From Candidatus Lactobacillus pullistercoris (GTDB lineage Bacteria; Bacillota; Bacilli; Lactobacillales; Lactobacillaceae), in contig JAHLFT010000010.1 in the NCBI GenBank assembly GCA_018883635.1, forward strand, positions 1 through 33,857: DNA of 33,857 bases, given 5' to 3'. The translations under genes were made by a program, and so were the position numbers. The stretch's first letter is position 1; each line of letters opens with the position of its first letter. The notes under the pieces were generated by a model, which was not told where the DNA came from, did not search any database, and worked only from the letters and a program-made list of their open reading frames with translations. Shown one piece after another: positions 8,282 to 17,592 of this stretch.

Positions 8282-8989
8282 CTTAATATTTTTTATTTTT
8301 TCCAAACTTAACTCAATATAATCCCCGAGCCTTAAATCTTGCGGCAAAGTCAAATTTCCCATCTTAATTCGCTCAAGTTCAACCACTTTCATCCGCACTG
8401 CACCGAACATACGCTTAATCTGATGATATTTACCCTCGCGAATCTTGATCTCAATCTCAGAACAATCATTTAACTGATCTTGCTTTAAGATTTTTAACTC
8501 AGCTGGCTTAAGCTTAGTTCCATCACCTAAAGTAATTCCCATAGCAAAAGTCTTAACCGTCTCTCCATCAACCACACCGGCAATCTTGGCCCGATAAATC
8601 TTATCAACATGCTTATTTGGCGCAAGCAGCTCATGATTTAACTGTCCATCATTTGTTAACAATAATAGTCCAGTCGTATCTTTATCTAACCGGCCAACGG
8701 GTGCAATTCCTTGATAGCGATCTTGCGATTTAAGCAATGAAATGACTGTTCTCTGACTGCGATCTTCTGTTGCAGAAAGAACACCTTTAGGTTTATTCAT
8801 CAAAAAGTAATGATACTTTTGATACTTGATCTCTTGTCCATCTACCAATACTTCATCGGATTCCTTAACTTGCTGTTTTGGTGTTTTTACTCCTTCACTA
8901 TTAACCGTAACAACGCCTTTTTTTATCAAAGCATGAACTTCTTTACGCGACCCCACATTCATGTTGGCCAAATATTTATCAATTCGCAT
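8279..8989 (-). CDS. rsuA: 16S rRNA pseudouridine synthase (RsuA family)
   Basis: S4-like N-terminus MRIDKYLANMNVGSRKEVHALIKKG; catalytic motif GRLDKDTTGLLLLTNDG; EGKYHQIKRMFGA. Confidence 0.93.
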   Translation of the reverse strand: MRIDKYLANMNVGSRKEVHALIKKGVVTVNSEGVKTPKQQVKESDEVLVDGQEIKYQKYHYFLMNKPKGVLSATEDRSQRTVISLLKSQDRYQGIAPVGRLDKDTTGLLLLTNDGQLNHELLAPNKHVDKIYRAKIAGVVDGETVKTFAMGITLGDGTKLKPAELKILKQDQLNDCSEIEIKIREGKYHQIKRMFGAVRMKVVELERIKMGNLTLPQDLRLGDYIELSLEKIKNIK

Positions 8990-9003
8990 AAAAATTTTTC
9001 TTT

Positions 9004-9838
9004 CTAATTCTCATCTTGCAAGACAATTTTAAAATTATCTTCTCTTAAAATTGTCGCATATAATTTTCTCTTTTCTTCATCCCGATCAAAGATGGCTAAA
9101 TAATATCTTTTAATTAATCTATAGATTAAAAATTCTGGAACTTTAGGTGCAGAATCAATAAAATCAAAGGCTTCCTGACAATCTTCTTTACTAAGTCCAT
9201 TCATTTGTGCATATATTAAAAAATTAATGATTACTTCAAACAAATTGGACCAACTCAAAAGAGGAATAATACTTCTTCGTTGTTGCTTTTTGAGAAATTC
9301 AAAAGTTCTATGTCCTACATATTTTGCGTCATCTGGCTCTAAAAGTATTAAGCCCATTCCAATAAGATTAAAAGAAGCAATAGTCTATCTTTCTCCACCG
9401 TAAATATAGTGAAAATAATCTTTGACTCGCTGAGATACTTCTTCAGTTGAATGAGTTGCCAAGCATAACAAAATTCCATAATATAAATTGGCAATAAACT
9501 AAATTTCTTCCCTTGTTCACGCTCTCTTAATAATTGCGCCTTTAATTTTTTTAATTTTTCAGTATCACAGCCATTACAAGCTTCGTTCATCTTAGAAATA
9601 TATTCATGATCATTATAACCTCGGATGTATTGTTCTTTAGTTGTCCCAAACGATTAAAGAAATTAATTGGATCCACATCATGAGCTGAAATTATTTTAAT
9701 TAAAGTTTCCGCATCAATCTTATAGACCCCACGTTCAACTTTAGAATAAAATGATTCCGTAACGATTCCCTGCACCATTTCACTTTGCGTAAGACCCATA
9801 TCTTTTAGAGATTCTCCAATTTCCATTATCTCTACCAC
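9004..9838 (-). pseudogene. Degenerate Rgg-family regulator
   Basis: Three ORF fragments in different frames: HTH fragment lacking ~4 residues (IGESLKDMGLTQSEMVQGIVTESFYSKVERGVYKID), second frame TKEQYIRGYNDHEYISKMNEACNGCDTEKLKKLKAQLL, third frame VKDYFHYIYGGER*TIASFNLIGMGLILLEPDDAKYVGHRTF with TAG at 9385-9387. Confidence 0.85.
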
Positions 9839-9901
9839 CAGCTGACTTTAATTCAGCTGATTGAGCCTTTTAGAGATTCTCCAATTTCCATTATCTCTAC
9901 C
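9802..9901. repeat. 35-bp exact direct repeat (9802-9836 and 9867-9901) duplicating the 5' end of the rgg pseudogene
   Basis: CTTTTAGAGATTCTCCAATTTCCATTATCTCTACC occurs twice at a 65-bp offset. Confidence 0.95.
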
Positions 9902-9958
9902 TCTTTTGTTTTAATCTGATTTTATTAATTATTGTCTGTTATTATACTATTTTTTTAA

Positions 9959-9991
9959 CAAAAAAAGAGGACGATCTTTTCGTCCCCCCTT
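9959..9991 (-). terminator. Terminator of thiI
   Basis: Minus strand GGACGA-AAAGA-TCGTCC followed by TCTTTTTTT. Confidence 0.8.
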
Positions 9992-9998
9992 AAAGTTA

Positions 9999-11219
9999 TT
10001 AAAGTAAATCTTGATCTTCCTGAGCTCTATCATCCAAGAACTTTTGATTTGGATAGATCGGTGTAACTTCGATGCCATCTATCGCTCTTTGAATTAATCC
10101 TTCAGCGTCTAAACGATCTTCATATGCTCTTGCCTTATCTAATTTTGGTTTAGTCTTTGGACGAGGTGGAGCAAAAATTGTACAACAATCTTCAAATGGT
10201 TCTACTGATAAATCAAAAGTGCCGATTTCTTCAGCCAACTTAATAATTTCAGTTTTATCCATTGTTGCCACCGGTCTGATAACTGGCGTGGTCGTCACAT
10301 CATTGATAGCGACCATTGATTGCAAAGTCTGTGAAGCTACTTGACCAACAGATTCACCATTAAAAATGGCAAGACCGCCACGCTTAGCTCTAATGCGATC
10401 AGCAAGTTGCAACATGAACCTGCGCTGCACCGTCATTAAATAACCTTCCGGCAATTTTTCCTTAATCGTTTCTTGAATTTCAGCAAATGGAACAGCAATA
10501 AAGTTAATCTTACCGCAGTAGTTAGCCAAAATACCAGTTAATTCCTTGGCCTTAGCCAATGCCTTTTCAGTTGTATAAGGTGGGCTAAAGAAGTGGACCA
10601 TTTCAATTTCAACCCCACGCTTCATTGCAAGGTATGAAGCAACTGGCGAATCAATTCCTCCACTAAGCATCATGACAGCTTTACCAGCCGTTCCAACTGG
10701 CATCCCGCCGATACCATGAAGCAATTGATTTGAAATGTAAACTGCATCTTGGCGCACTTCAATTCTGAGAACCAAATCAGGATGCTTCATTTCGGCCTTT
10801 AAATCATCAATATTGTCAAAGAGATAGTCACCAACCATATTATTCAATTGGTTAGTATCATACTCAAATTGGTGGTCACTTCGCTTAGTATTAACCTTAA
10901 AGGTCATCCCCTTTTTAAAGGTTTCCTGCATCAATGCTAATGAAGTCTTTTCAATTGCCTCTAAGTTTTTATCAACCTTAATCGCAGGTGAATAAGTTTG
11001 AATACCAAAAACTTTCTTTAACCGTTTATCAATTTCTTTAAAAGATGTGCCGTTTAACACGATGTGCATCCGATCATGACGAGGATGAATTTCAACTTCA
11101 GGAAAATCTTGAAGAACCTTAGTAACGTTTCCTGCTAACCGTCCAATGAAGTCCTTACGATTCTTTCCTTTGGTAGAAAGCTCGCCATAGCGAATCATAA
11201 CTTCTGTATACTTAATCAT
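9999..11219 (-). CDS. thiI: tRNA 4-thiouridine synthase ThiI
   Basis: [26 protein letters not shown]-loop [23 protein letters not shown]; adjacent to a NifS-type desulfurase. Confidence 0.95.
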   Translation of the reverse strand: MIKYTEVMIRYGELSTKGKNRKDFIGRLAGNVTKVLQDFPEVEIHPRHDRMHIVLNGTSFKEIDKRLKKVFGIQTYSPAIKVDKNLEAIEKTSLALMQETFKKGMTFKVNTKRSDHQFEYDTNQLNNMVGDYLFDNIDDLKAEMKHPDLVLRIEVRQDAVYISNQLLHGIGGMPVGTAGKAVMMLSGGIDSPVASYLAMKRGVEIEMVHFFSPPYTTEKALAKAKELTGILANYCGKINFIAVPFAEIQETIKEKLPEGYLMTVQRRFMLQLADRIRAKRGGLAIFNGESVGQVASQTLQSMVAINDVTTTPVIRPVATMDKTEIIKLAEEIGTFDLSVEPFEDCCTIFAPPRPKTKPKLDKARAYEDRLDAEGLIQRAIDGIEVTPIYPNQKFLDDRAQEDQDLL

Positions 11220-12379
11220 TAATTCTCTCCTAAGTGATTAATCTTGGCAAAATGATTATATATCTTATCAAAGACTTTGATAAATTGATCTGCTTCTGCC
11301 AAAGTATTCGTTTCATCAAAACTCAAGCGAATTGCACTAGTTGCAATACTATCATCAACCTTCATTGCAACTAAAGTACTTGCTTCATCAGCTGTTTTAG
11401 AAGAACAAGCGGAAGTAGTTGAAACATATATATCTTGATCTTCTAGTGTATGAACAAGGGTTTCACCCCTAATTCCTTCTAAAGCAAAACACAAGATATG
11501 CGGTGCAAATTTATCTGAAATGGGTGAAAAAATGTCAATTCCAGGCTTATCTTGCAAATAATTAATTATTTTTTCTTTAATGGCATTTTCACGTTCCGCT
11601 TTTTCACTTTCGTTTTCAAGCAGCAAACGCGTAGCCTTCGCCATCGCTGCAATTGCTGGTAAGTTTTCAGTACCTGAACGCAAACCTTTTTCTTGTCCGC
11701 CACCATCATGAAGTGGTGTTAACAATTTACCATCTTTTTTGTACAAAACTCCAATGCCGCGTGGTGCATGAAATTTATGCGCAGATAAACTTGTTAAATC
11801 AACACGAGGAGTAAAGACTTGATCCCAAATATTCTTTCCCAACGCTTGGACGTTATCAACATGGAATTGAATAGTAGGATAATTTTCAAGCAAGTCACTA
11901 ATCTCATTAATTGGTTGAATAGAACCAATTTCATTATTTACACCCATGATGGAAACTAAAGTTGTATCTGAATCAAGCGCATTACGCAGATCATTAACAT
12001 TAACGCGGCCTTCTTTATCAACTGGAATACGAGTCACGCGATAGCCTAAATTTTCTAGATTATTAAAGGCGTTAGCAACCGAAGCATGTTCAACACTGGA
12101 AGTGATAATGTGTTTGCCAAATTCACGCTTTTGAATCGCTGTCCCTTTAATTGCTAAATTGTTAGATTCTGTTCCGCCTGAGGTAAAGAAAACTTCATGC
12201 GGTTTTACTCCAAGTAGATCAGCAATTTGTCTTCTAGAAGCCTCTAACAATTGATGAGCACGATCGCCCATTTTATGCAAACTAGATGGGTTGCCCCAAA
12301 TTTCCGTCGCTACCTTATCATAAGTAGCTAATACGCTCGGCTCAATTTTAGTCGTTGCACTATTATCAAAATAAATCAC
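11219..12379 (-). CDS. NifS/IscS-like cysteine desulfurase
   Basis: [58 protein letters not shown] active-site region. Confidence 0.95.
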   Translation of the reverse strand: MIYFDNSATTKIEPSVLATYDKVATEIWGNPSSLHKMGDRAHQLLEASRRQIADLLGVKPHEVFFTSGGTESNNLAIKGTAIQKREFGKHIITSSVEHASVANAFNNLENLGYRVTRIPVDKEGRVNVNDLRNALDSDTTLVSIMGVNNEIGSIQPINEISDLLENYPTIQFHVDNVQALGKNIWDQVFTPRVDLTSLSAHKFHAPRGIGVLYKKDGKLLTPLHDGGGQEKGLRSGTENLPAIAAMAKATRLLLENESEKAERENAIKEKIINYLQDKPGIDIFSPISDKFAPHILCFALEGIRGETLVHTLEDQDIYVSTTSACSSKTADEASTLVAMKVDDSIATSAIRLSFDETNTLAEADQFIKVFDKIYNHFAKINHLGEN

Positions 12380-12398
12380 TGTATCATTACCCCTTATA

Positions 12399-12425
12399 AA
12401 AAAACGGTCTTAAATGACCGTTTAG
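12399..12425 (-). terminator. Terminator of ezrA
   Basis: Minus strand AAACGGTC-ATTTAA-GACCGTTTTTTT. Confidence 0.8.
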
Positions 12426-12464
12426 CAACTTACTAAGTGTAACTTAAATCGTTGATAGCTTCAA

Positions 12465-14180
12465 TTATTTATTATTATTTTCGGAATAATATGAATTTTC
12501 CAATCTTTGATATGCTCCTGGTTCTGCTTTTTCTAGCGCGGTTGCAATTGTATCCAAAGCTTCTTTATAGTTATAATCACGCTTATAATATTGCATTGCC
12601 TTTTCTTGTGCTTTTTTTATAGCATCCTGATCAGAATATTTATTTGAATACTGCATTGTCAATTCAACTAAATCAGCAGAATTAATGATATCATCAGCTT
12701 CACGCTTTAATCGTTCAACATCATCTGAAATTTGAATCAATTCATTAGAGATCTTTTCCATATTAATGCGAACATGACTAAGTTCCTCACTAACATGACC
12801 AATTTCATTAACAACCAAAGTATACATTTGAACAAAACTATCAGGATTTCCTGGTAATTTTCTACGCTGCATTCGGCGATATACTAATGATACTTCTTGC
12901 TTAAATTGCTCAATAGAATCATTGGCAACATTTTCTGAATCATATAAACCGTCTACATCTGAAGACATTTCTTTTTGTTCATCATCAATTTGACGCAAGC
13001 GGTCGAGCATTGCAAGCCATGAATTTTGAATTTCTGAATAAACGCCTTTACCATCAGCAATATTTTGGGAATCAACCGTATATTGCCGGTTCATATCGTT
13101 TACTTCATTTTCTAATTCTTTACTCTTCTTAAGTTCGCCATGAGTCAATTCATAACTTTCATCGATATGACGCAACTTTTCAACCAACTTCTTAGAAGCG
13201 ATTTGTTGACGAGAAATTAATGAAAGCATCTGATTTTGGTTCTTTTCAACAAATGGTCGAGCTCTATATTCTGCTGCTAAAACATCATATAAGGATTCAA
13301 TTTGATCTGCAATTTTCTTATTGTCCTTTTCTAAGTCATCGACTTTAATTTCAGAAAGTAAGTTGCGGGCATTATCAATTTCACCGTGAATCTTTTTGAT
13401 TTCAGCTAAAACATTAAATTTATTAATGTAGTATTTCTCCGAAACCATCTTTTTATATGCGCCTGATAATTCACGCAATTGATCTTGAAAGACATTTTCT
13501 AATTGATTTTGTGCATCTTTAATTCTTGGTAATTGTTTTTTGAGCTCGTTTAAGGCAATTTTTATTTTTGATAAAACGCGCTTTGCTTCAACGTGATCAC
13601 CTTGAGAAGATAAGTTCTTTGCTTCGTCAAAGTCATCTTCCATACTGCTCAATTCATTTTCCAATTTATCTAACGCACTGCCATAATCAAAGGAATCCGC
13701 AAGAATTGACTTTCTAAGTTCACGATATGACTTAATTAAAGCATCATATTGAATTTGATTTTCCCGATTCGATTCTAGTAAATCGGTAAAGACATCTTTT
13801 GTATTCTTAATATCTTCAAAAGTCGGCTTTATGATCTCCTGGGCCTTTTTAATATTCTTACGTGCCTTGAATAAGTGATAAGAAGTATTTTGCTCAGCTG
13901 CTAACTCAAGTAAATGTTGAACCTCAGGTAATTTAGCAGTTGTAGCTTCTTGATAGCATTTGCGCCAAGCATTAAGCGTAGTCAAGCTTTCGCCGGCTAA
14001 ATCCATCTTATCTAAGCGCTTGATATCACGTTCCAAATGCATCTTTTCGATCTTATCCATTGCTTTATCTATTTCTTCGATTTCGCGAAGTTGGCGTCTA
14101 TTCTGAAATAATATCCAAGCAACGATCAAAATAATCACGATAGTTATTGCAATTATAATCAAAGTTTGAGTTGATGACAT
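12465..14180 (-). CDS. ezrA: Septation ring formation regulator EzrA (start ATG at 14180; the upstream extension in the ORF track is unlikely)
   Basis: GGAGGATAAATTAATG RBS/start; single TM then long coiled coil (ILFQNRRQLREIEEIDKAMDKIEKMHLERDIKRLDKMDLAGESL). Confidence 0.9.
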   Translation of the reverse strand: MSSTQTLIIIAITIVIILIVAWILFQNRRQLREIEEIDKAMDKIEKMHLERDIKRLDKMDLAGESLTTLNAWRKCYQEATTAKLPEVQHLLELAAEQNTSYHLFKARKNIKKAQEIIKPTFEDIKNTKDVFTDLLESNRENQIQYDALIKSYRELRKSILADSFDYGSALDKLENELSSMEDDFDEAKNLSSQGDHVEAKRVLSKIKIALNELKKQLPRIKDAQNQLENVFQDQLRELSGAYKKMVSEKYYINKFNVLAEIKKIHGEIDNARNLLSEIKVDDLEKDNKKIADQIESLYDVLAAEYRARPFVEKNQNQMLSLISRQQIASKKLVEKLRHIDESYELTHGELKKSKELENEVNDMNRQYTVDSQNIADGKGVYSEIQNSWLAMLDRLRQIDDEQKEMSSDVDGLYDSENVANDSIEQFKQEVSLVYRRMQRRKLPGNPDSFVQMYTLVVNEIGHVSEELSHVRINMEKISNELIQISDDVERLKREADDIINSADLVELTMQYSNKYSDQDAIKKAQEKAMQYYKRDYNYKEALDTIATALEKAEPGAYQRLENSYYSENNNK

Positions 14181-14274
14181 TAATTTATCCTCCAAAACTA
14201 CCATAATTATACCAAACCATTGAAAAAAACGGGATAAAAGCCGCAGTTTTCTTGATTTATTATTCATAGCTTAT

Positions 14275-14425
14275 TATAATAGTCTTCGTGTAAAATATTT
14301 GCAGCAATAAGTGACAAGAACGTCAACATCTTAATACGCTAACGAGTGAACGAGTAACCCACGCTGCAACGGGCGAAAATGGAAATTAAGATGCACGAAT
14401 GTTGAACTTATTTGTAATATTTTAC
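14275..14425 (+). ncRNA. Structured 5' leader of rpsD, candidate S4 autoregulatory leader
   Basis: TATAAT at ~14275-14280, then nested complementary arms: 14290-14299/14416-14425, 14305-14312/14406-14414, 14324-14329/14399-14404, 14330-14335/14385-14390. Confidence 0.7.
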
Positions 14426-14464
14426 TCCAAAAATTATTATTAGATTTTATTGGAGGATTTTTTT

Positions 14465-15076
14465 ATGTCAAGATATACAGGTCCAAGTTGGAAACGTTCA
14501 AGAAGATTAGGTGTTTCACTTTCCGGTACTGGTAAGGAAATTGCACGTCGTAACTACGCTCCAGGTCAACACGGTCCTAACTCACGTGGTCGTTTATCAG
14601 AATACGGTGAACAATTACACGAAAAGCAAAAGTTACGTTGGGCATACGGCTTAAACGAACGTCAATTTAGAACTTTGTTTGCTCGTGCTGGTAAGATTCG
14701 TGAAGGTGAACATGGTACTAACTTCATGATTTTACTTGAACGTCGTTTGGACAATGTTGTTTATCGTCTTGGTTTAGCAACTACTAGAGAACAAGCTAGA
14801 CAATTGGTAAACCACGGTCACATTACTGTTGATGGTAAGCGTGTTGACATTCCTTCATTTGAAGTTAAGGTTGGTCAAACAATCGGCTTGAAGGAAAAGT
14901 CAAAGAACTTACAACAAGTTAAGGACGCTCTTGATGCAGTTACTGCTCGTCCATCATACGTAACTTTCGATGACAACAAGATGGAAGGTAGCCTCGTACG
15001 CTTACCTGAACGTGACGAAATGGATCCTAATGTTAACGAAGCTCTTGTTGTTGAATGGTACAACAAGTTACTTTAA
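14465..15076 (+). CDS. rpsD: 30S ribosomal protein S4
   Basis: [58 protein letters not shown] upstream. Confidence 0.98.
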   Translation: MSRYTGPSWKRSRRLGVSLSGTGKEIARRNYAPGQHGPNSRGRLSEYGEQLHEKQKLRWAYGLNERQFRTLFARAGKIREGEHGTNFMILLERRLDNVVYRLGLATTREQARQLVNHGHITVDGKRVDIPSFEVKVGQTIGLKEKSKNLQQVKDALDAVTARPSYVTFDDNKMEGSLVRLPERDEMDPNVNEALVVEWYNKLL

Positions 15077-15093
15077 TACTTACATTCATTTTT

Positions 15094-15127
15094 TCAAAAA
15101 AGCTTTCCTTTTTGGGAAAGCTTTTTT
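15094..15127 (+). terminator. Terminator of rpsD
   Basis: AAAAAAGCTTTCC-TTTTT-GGGAAAGCTTTTTT. Confidence 0.85.
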
Positions 15128-15169
15128 CTTTTGACCAAAAATTGTTATAATTGCTTGCGAGGTGAAAAA

Positions 15170-15643
15170 ATGACTGAAGATTTAAGCAAAAGAGTTGAGC
15201 AAGCTGCTCAAGGAATAACTCCACAAACTAAACCGGACGAAAGACGACGCTATTTGGGTTCACTTAGAGAAAGAACCTTAGTCAGAATGAATAATACCGA
15301 AATTGAAGATCCTAAACTAACTAGCCTTTTCTTACAACACATTTCAGATTTTAAAGGCTATACTATTTTACTTAATGGAAAAAAGGCCTATACGGACTTT
15401 TTTAATAAAATTGAAGAAAAATGTAGTAAGGAAAACATCCCTTTTACTCTTGTTAACAATGAAACAGCCAAAATTGGTCCGGAAGACACGGCTGTTCTTG
15501 TTGTAGCTAAAACAGCCATTAATAAAATGAGAATCGAGATTAACCAAGTTTATCCACCTGAAATCCCCAAGATGGAATTAACTAATGCTAATAAAGAAAA
15601 GAAAGGCTTTTTTAAGCGTCTTTTCCATGGTGATCAAAAATGA
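15170..15643 (+). CDS. YueI family protein
   Basis: GAGGTG RBS, ATG at 15170: MTEDLSKRVEQAAQGITPQTKPDERRRYLGSLRERTLVRM. Confidence 0.8.
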   Translation: MTEDLSKRVEQAAQGITPQTKPDERRRYLGSLRERTLVRMNNTEIEDPKLTSLFLQHISDFKGYTILLNGKKAYTDFFNKIEEKCSKENIPFTLVNNETAKIGPEDTAVLVVAKTAINKMRIEINQVYPPEIPKMELTNANKEKKGFFKRLFHGDQK

Positions 15644-16947
15644 AACCACTCGCTTATCGTATGCGGCCACAAAATTTGGATCAAGTAGTTGGTCAAAAGC
15701 ATTTAATCGGTCCTGGAAAAATAATTAGAAGAATGGTCGAAGTCCATTTGCTTTCTTCAATGATCCTTTATGGGCCGCCTGGCATTGGTAAAACTAGTAT
15801 TGCAAGTGCAATTGCGGGCTCAACTAAATACGCCTTCCGCAAATTAAATGCAGCAACTGATGGCAAAAAGCAGTTAAAACAAGTAGCTGAAGAAGCTAAG
15901 ATGAGTGGAACTGTTATCTTGCTTTTAGATGAAATCCACCGATTAGATAAAACTAAACAAGACTATCTTTTACCACTGCTTGAATCGGGACAAGTAATTT
16001 TAATAGGGGCAACAACAGAAAATCCATACATCGCAATCTCCCCTGCTATTCGTTCCCGTTGCCAAATTTTTGAACTTAAACCACTATCAGCAAAAGATGC
16101 AGAACAAGCAATTATGCGAGCATTAAATGATAAAGAAAATGGTTTGGGTAATTATAATGTTGAATTAACTGATGAGGCCAAAAAATTATTAATTGATAAA
16201 GGTAATGGGGATCTCAGATCAACCTTAAATGCGTTAGAGCTTGCTGTCTTATCAACTAAGCAGGAACTTGAAGATGAAAATGAAAAGGCTGATCACATTC
16301 TTATTTCCGAAGCTGAAATGACTAATTCAATTCAAATGAAAAATCATGCCTTTGATGCTAAAGCAGATGGCCATTATGACTTAATTTCAGCTTTTCAAAA
16401 ATCGATTCGTGGATCAGACACTGATGCGGCCCTTCATTATCTTGCCTGTTTAATTGAATCAGGCGACCTAATTTCAATTTGTCGACGGTTAACTGTTATT
16501 GCTTATGAAGATATTGGCCTAGCTAATCCTGCAGCTTGTCAGCGTGCCGTAATTGCAATCAATGCTGCACAAAAAATTGGCTTTCCTGAAGCCCGTATTC
16601 CGTTAGCAAACGCCGTGATTGAACTTGCTCTTTCACCTAAAAGTAACAGTGCAATTTCCGCAATTGATGAAGCACTCAGTGATGTTCGAAATAATCCATT
16701 TTCTCCTGTTCCTAATAATTTAAAGGATGCACATTATAAAGGTGCAAAAAAGTTGAATCACGGAAATAATTATATCTATCCTCACGATTTTCCCAATGAT
16801 TGGGTTGCCCAGCAATATCTTCCAGATCAGTTGATGAACGCTAATTATTTTAAGCCAAAAGGCAATTCAAAAATCGAGCGTGGTTTTAAAACTAATTATA
16901 CTAATTTAAAAAAGCTTCAACGAGATAATTTAAACGGTAGAAATTAA
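15640..16947 (+). CDS. rarA: Replication-associated recombination protein A (RarA/MgsA AAA+ ATPase)
   Basis: MKPLAYRMRPQNLDQVVGQKHLIGPGKIIRRMV; Walker A GPPGIGKTS; LLLDEIHRLDKTKQD; LYGATTENP-like LIGATTENPYIAIS. Confidence 0.93.
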   Translation: MKPLAYRMRPQNLDQVVGQKHLIGPGKIIRRMVEVHLLSSMILYGPPGIGKTSIASAIAGSTKYAFRKLNAATDGKKQLKQVAEEAKMSGTVILLLDEIHRLDKTKQDYLLPLLESGQVILIGATTENPYIAISPAIRSRCQIFELKPLSAKDAEQAIMRALNDKENGLGNYNVELTDEAKKLLIDKGNGDLRSTLNALELAVLSTKQELEDENEKADHILISEAEMTNSIQMKNHAFDAKADGHYDLISAFQKSIRGSDTDAALHYLACLIESGDLISICRRLTVIAYEDIGLANPAACQRAVIAINAAQKIGFPEARIPLANAVIELALSPKSNSAISAIDEALSDVRNNPFSPVPNNLKDAHYKGAKKLNHGNNYIYPHDFPNDWVAQQYLPDQLMNANYFKPKGNSKIERGFKTNYTNLKKLQRDNLNGRN

Positions 16948-16973
16948 GGATTCAATCTGGCTATTGCTTTTTC

Positions 16974-17005
16974 TTGACTTTAAATAAAATCTCTCGTAGT
17001 ATAAT
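16974..17005 (+). promoter_or_regulatory. Sigma-A-type promoter of the 6S/Lacto-usp candidate RNA
   Basis: TTGACT (16974-16979) and TAGTATAAT (16997-17005); 17 nt to TAGTAT or 20 nt to TATAAT. Confidence 0.75.
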
Positions 17006-17010
17006 AATTG

Positions 17011-17200
17011 ATCTGAGTTGATCGACAAGCTTAAATGTATAAAGTTGACCGATCAAACTATAAGACGTGGGAGTTAGTAAATAACTACCGAATCGGAATA
17101 CTGGCTCTGCCCAGGATCCATATTCGCTGCGATACTAGCTCAAAAATTGAACATTGCGGGTTCAACAAGCGTCATTATGCTATGTTCAGTCAACTCAGAT
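17011..17200 (+). ncRNA. Lacto-usp-like RNA / 6S RNA candidate
   Basis: 11-bp perfect terminal helix ATCTGAGTTGA (17011-17021) / TCAACTCAGAT (17190-17200) closing ~190 nt of non-coding sequence, strong promoter just upstream, terminator just downstream, followed by a small hypothetical gene and usp. Confidence 0.8.
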
Positions 17201-17204
17201 TTTC

Positions 17205-17245
17205 TTAGAAAACTAAGAGGACGGTTATGTAACCGCCCTTTTTTA
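17205..17245 (+). terminator. Terminator downstream of the 6S/Lacto-usp candidate
   Basis: CTTAGAAAACTAAG hairpin followed by GGACGGTTA-TG-TAACCGCCC-TTTTTT. Confidence 0.8.
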
Positions 17246-17262
17246 TGTATTGAGGAGTAAAA

Positions 17263-17541
17263 ATGGTTATTAAACTAGCTGTAGGCGCTTTTATTGTTCT
17301 TTTATTATTAACAGCACTATATATGTGGCATCAACGAAATGGTATCTTCCTTACCTTTGATGCTGGAAGTGATCAAAAATTGTCAAAAACTTTATCTTAT
17401 ACGTCAATTGCACTTTTGATAGAAAGCGTGATAGGAGTCTTTATTTTGTTTTTGGGTAATAAATATCTTAACTTAATAACCTTAGCCCTTGCCTCTTTAA
17501 CGCTTATCATTTTTAGCATATTTTTTAATCAAAAGAATTAA
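17263..17541 (+). CDS. Small hypothetical membrane protein upstream of usp
   Basis: GAGGAG RBS; MVIKLAVGAFIVLLLLTALYMWHQRNGIFLTFDAGSDQKLSK..., three predicted hydrophobic segments. Confidence 0.85.
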   Translation: MVIKLAVGAFIVLLLLTALYMWHQRNGIFLTFDAGSDQKLSKTLSYTSIALLIESVIGVFILFLGNKYLNLITLALASLTLIIFSIFFNQKN

Positions 17542-17592
17542 TATATTAGAAAAACTTTTGGTAAAATATAGGTAAGGAAGAGGTGCTTAATA

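Noticed and set aside
14181-14267. 29-aa N-terminal extension of EzrA in the ORF track
   Set aside because: A good RBS (GGAGGATAAATTAATG) and the typical EzrA N-terminal TM start at 14180; the extension is probably non-coding.
14341-14370. Resemblance of the rpsD leader (GAGTGAACGAGTAACCCACG) to a 5'-domain 16S rRNA segment (GAGTGGCGAACGGGTGAGTAACACGTGGG)
   Set aside because: Short, gapped match and not the main S4 binding junction; could be chance, needs structural alignment before claiming rRNA mimicry.
15131-15169. 13-aa N-terminal extension of the YueI ORF
   Set aside because: GAGGTG RBS sits 5' of the ATG at 15170, so translation most likely starts there.
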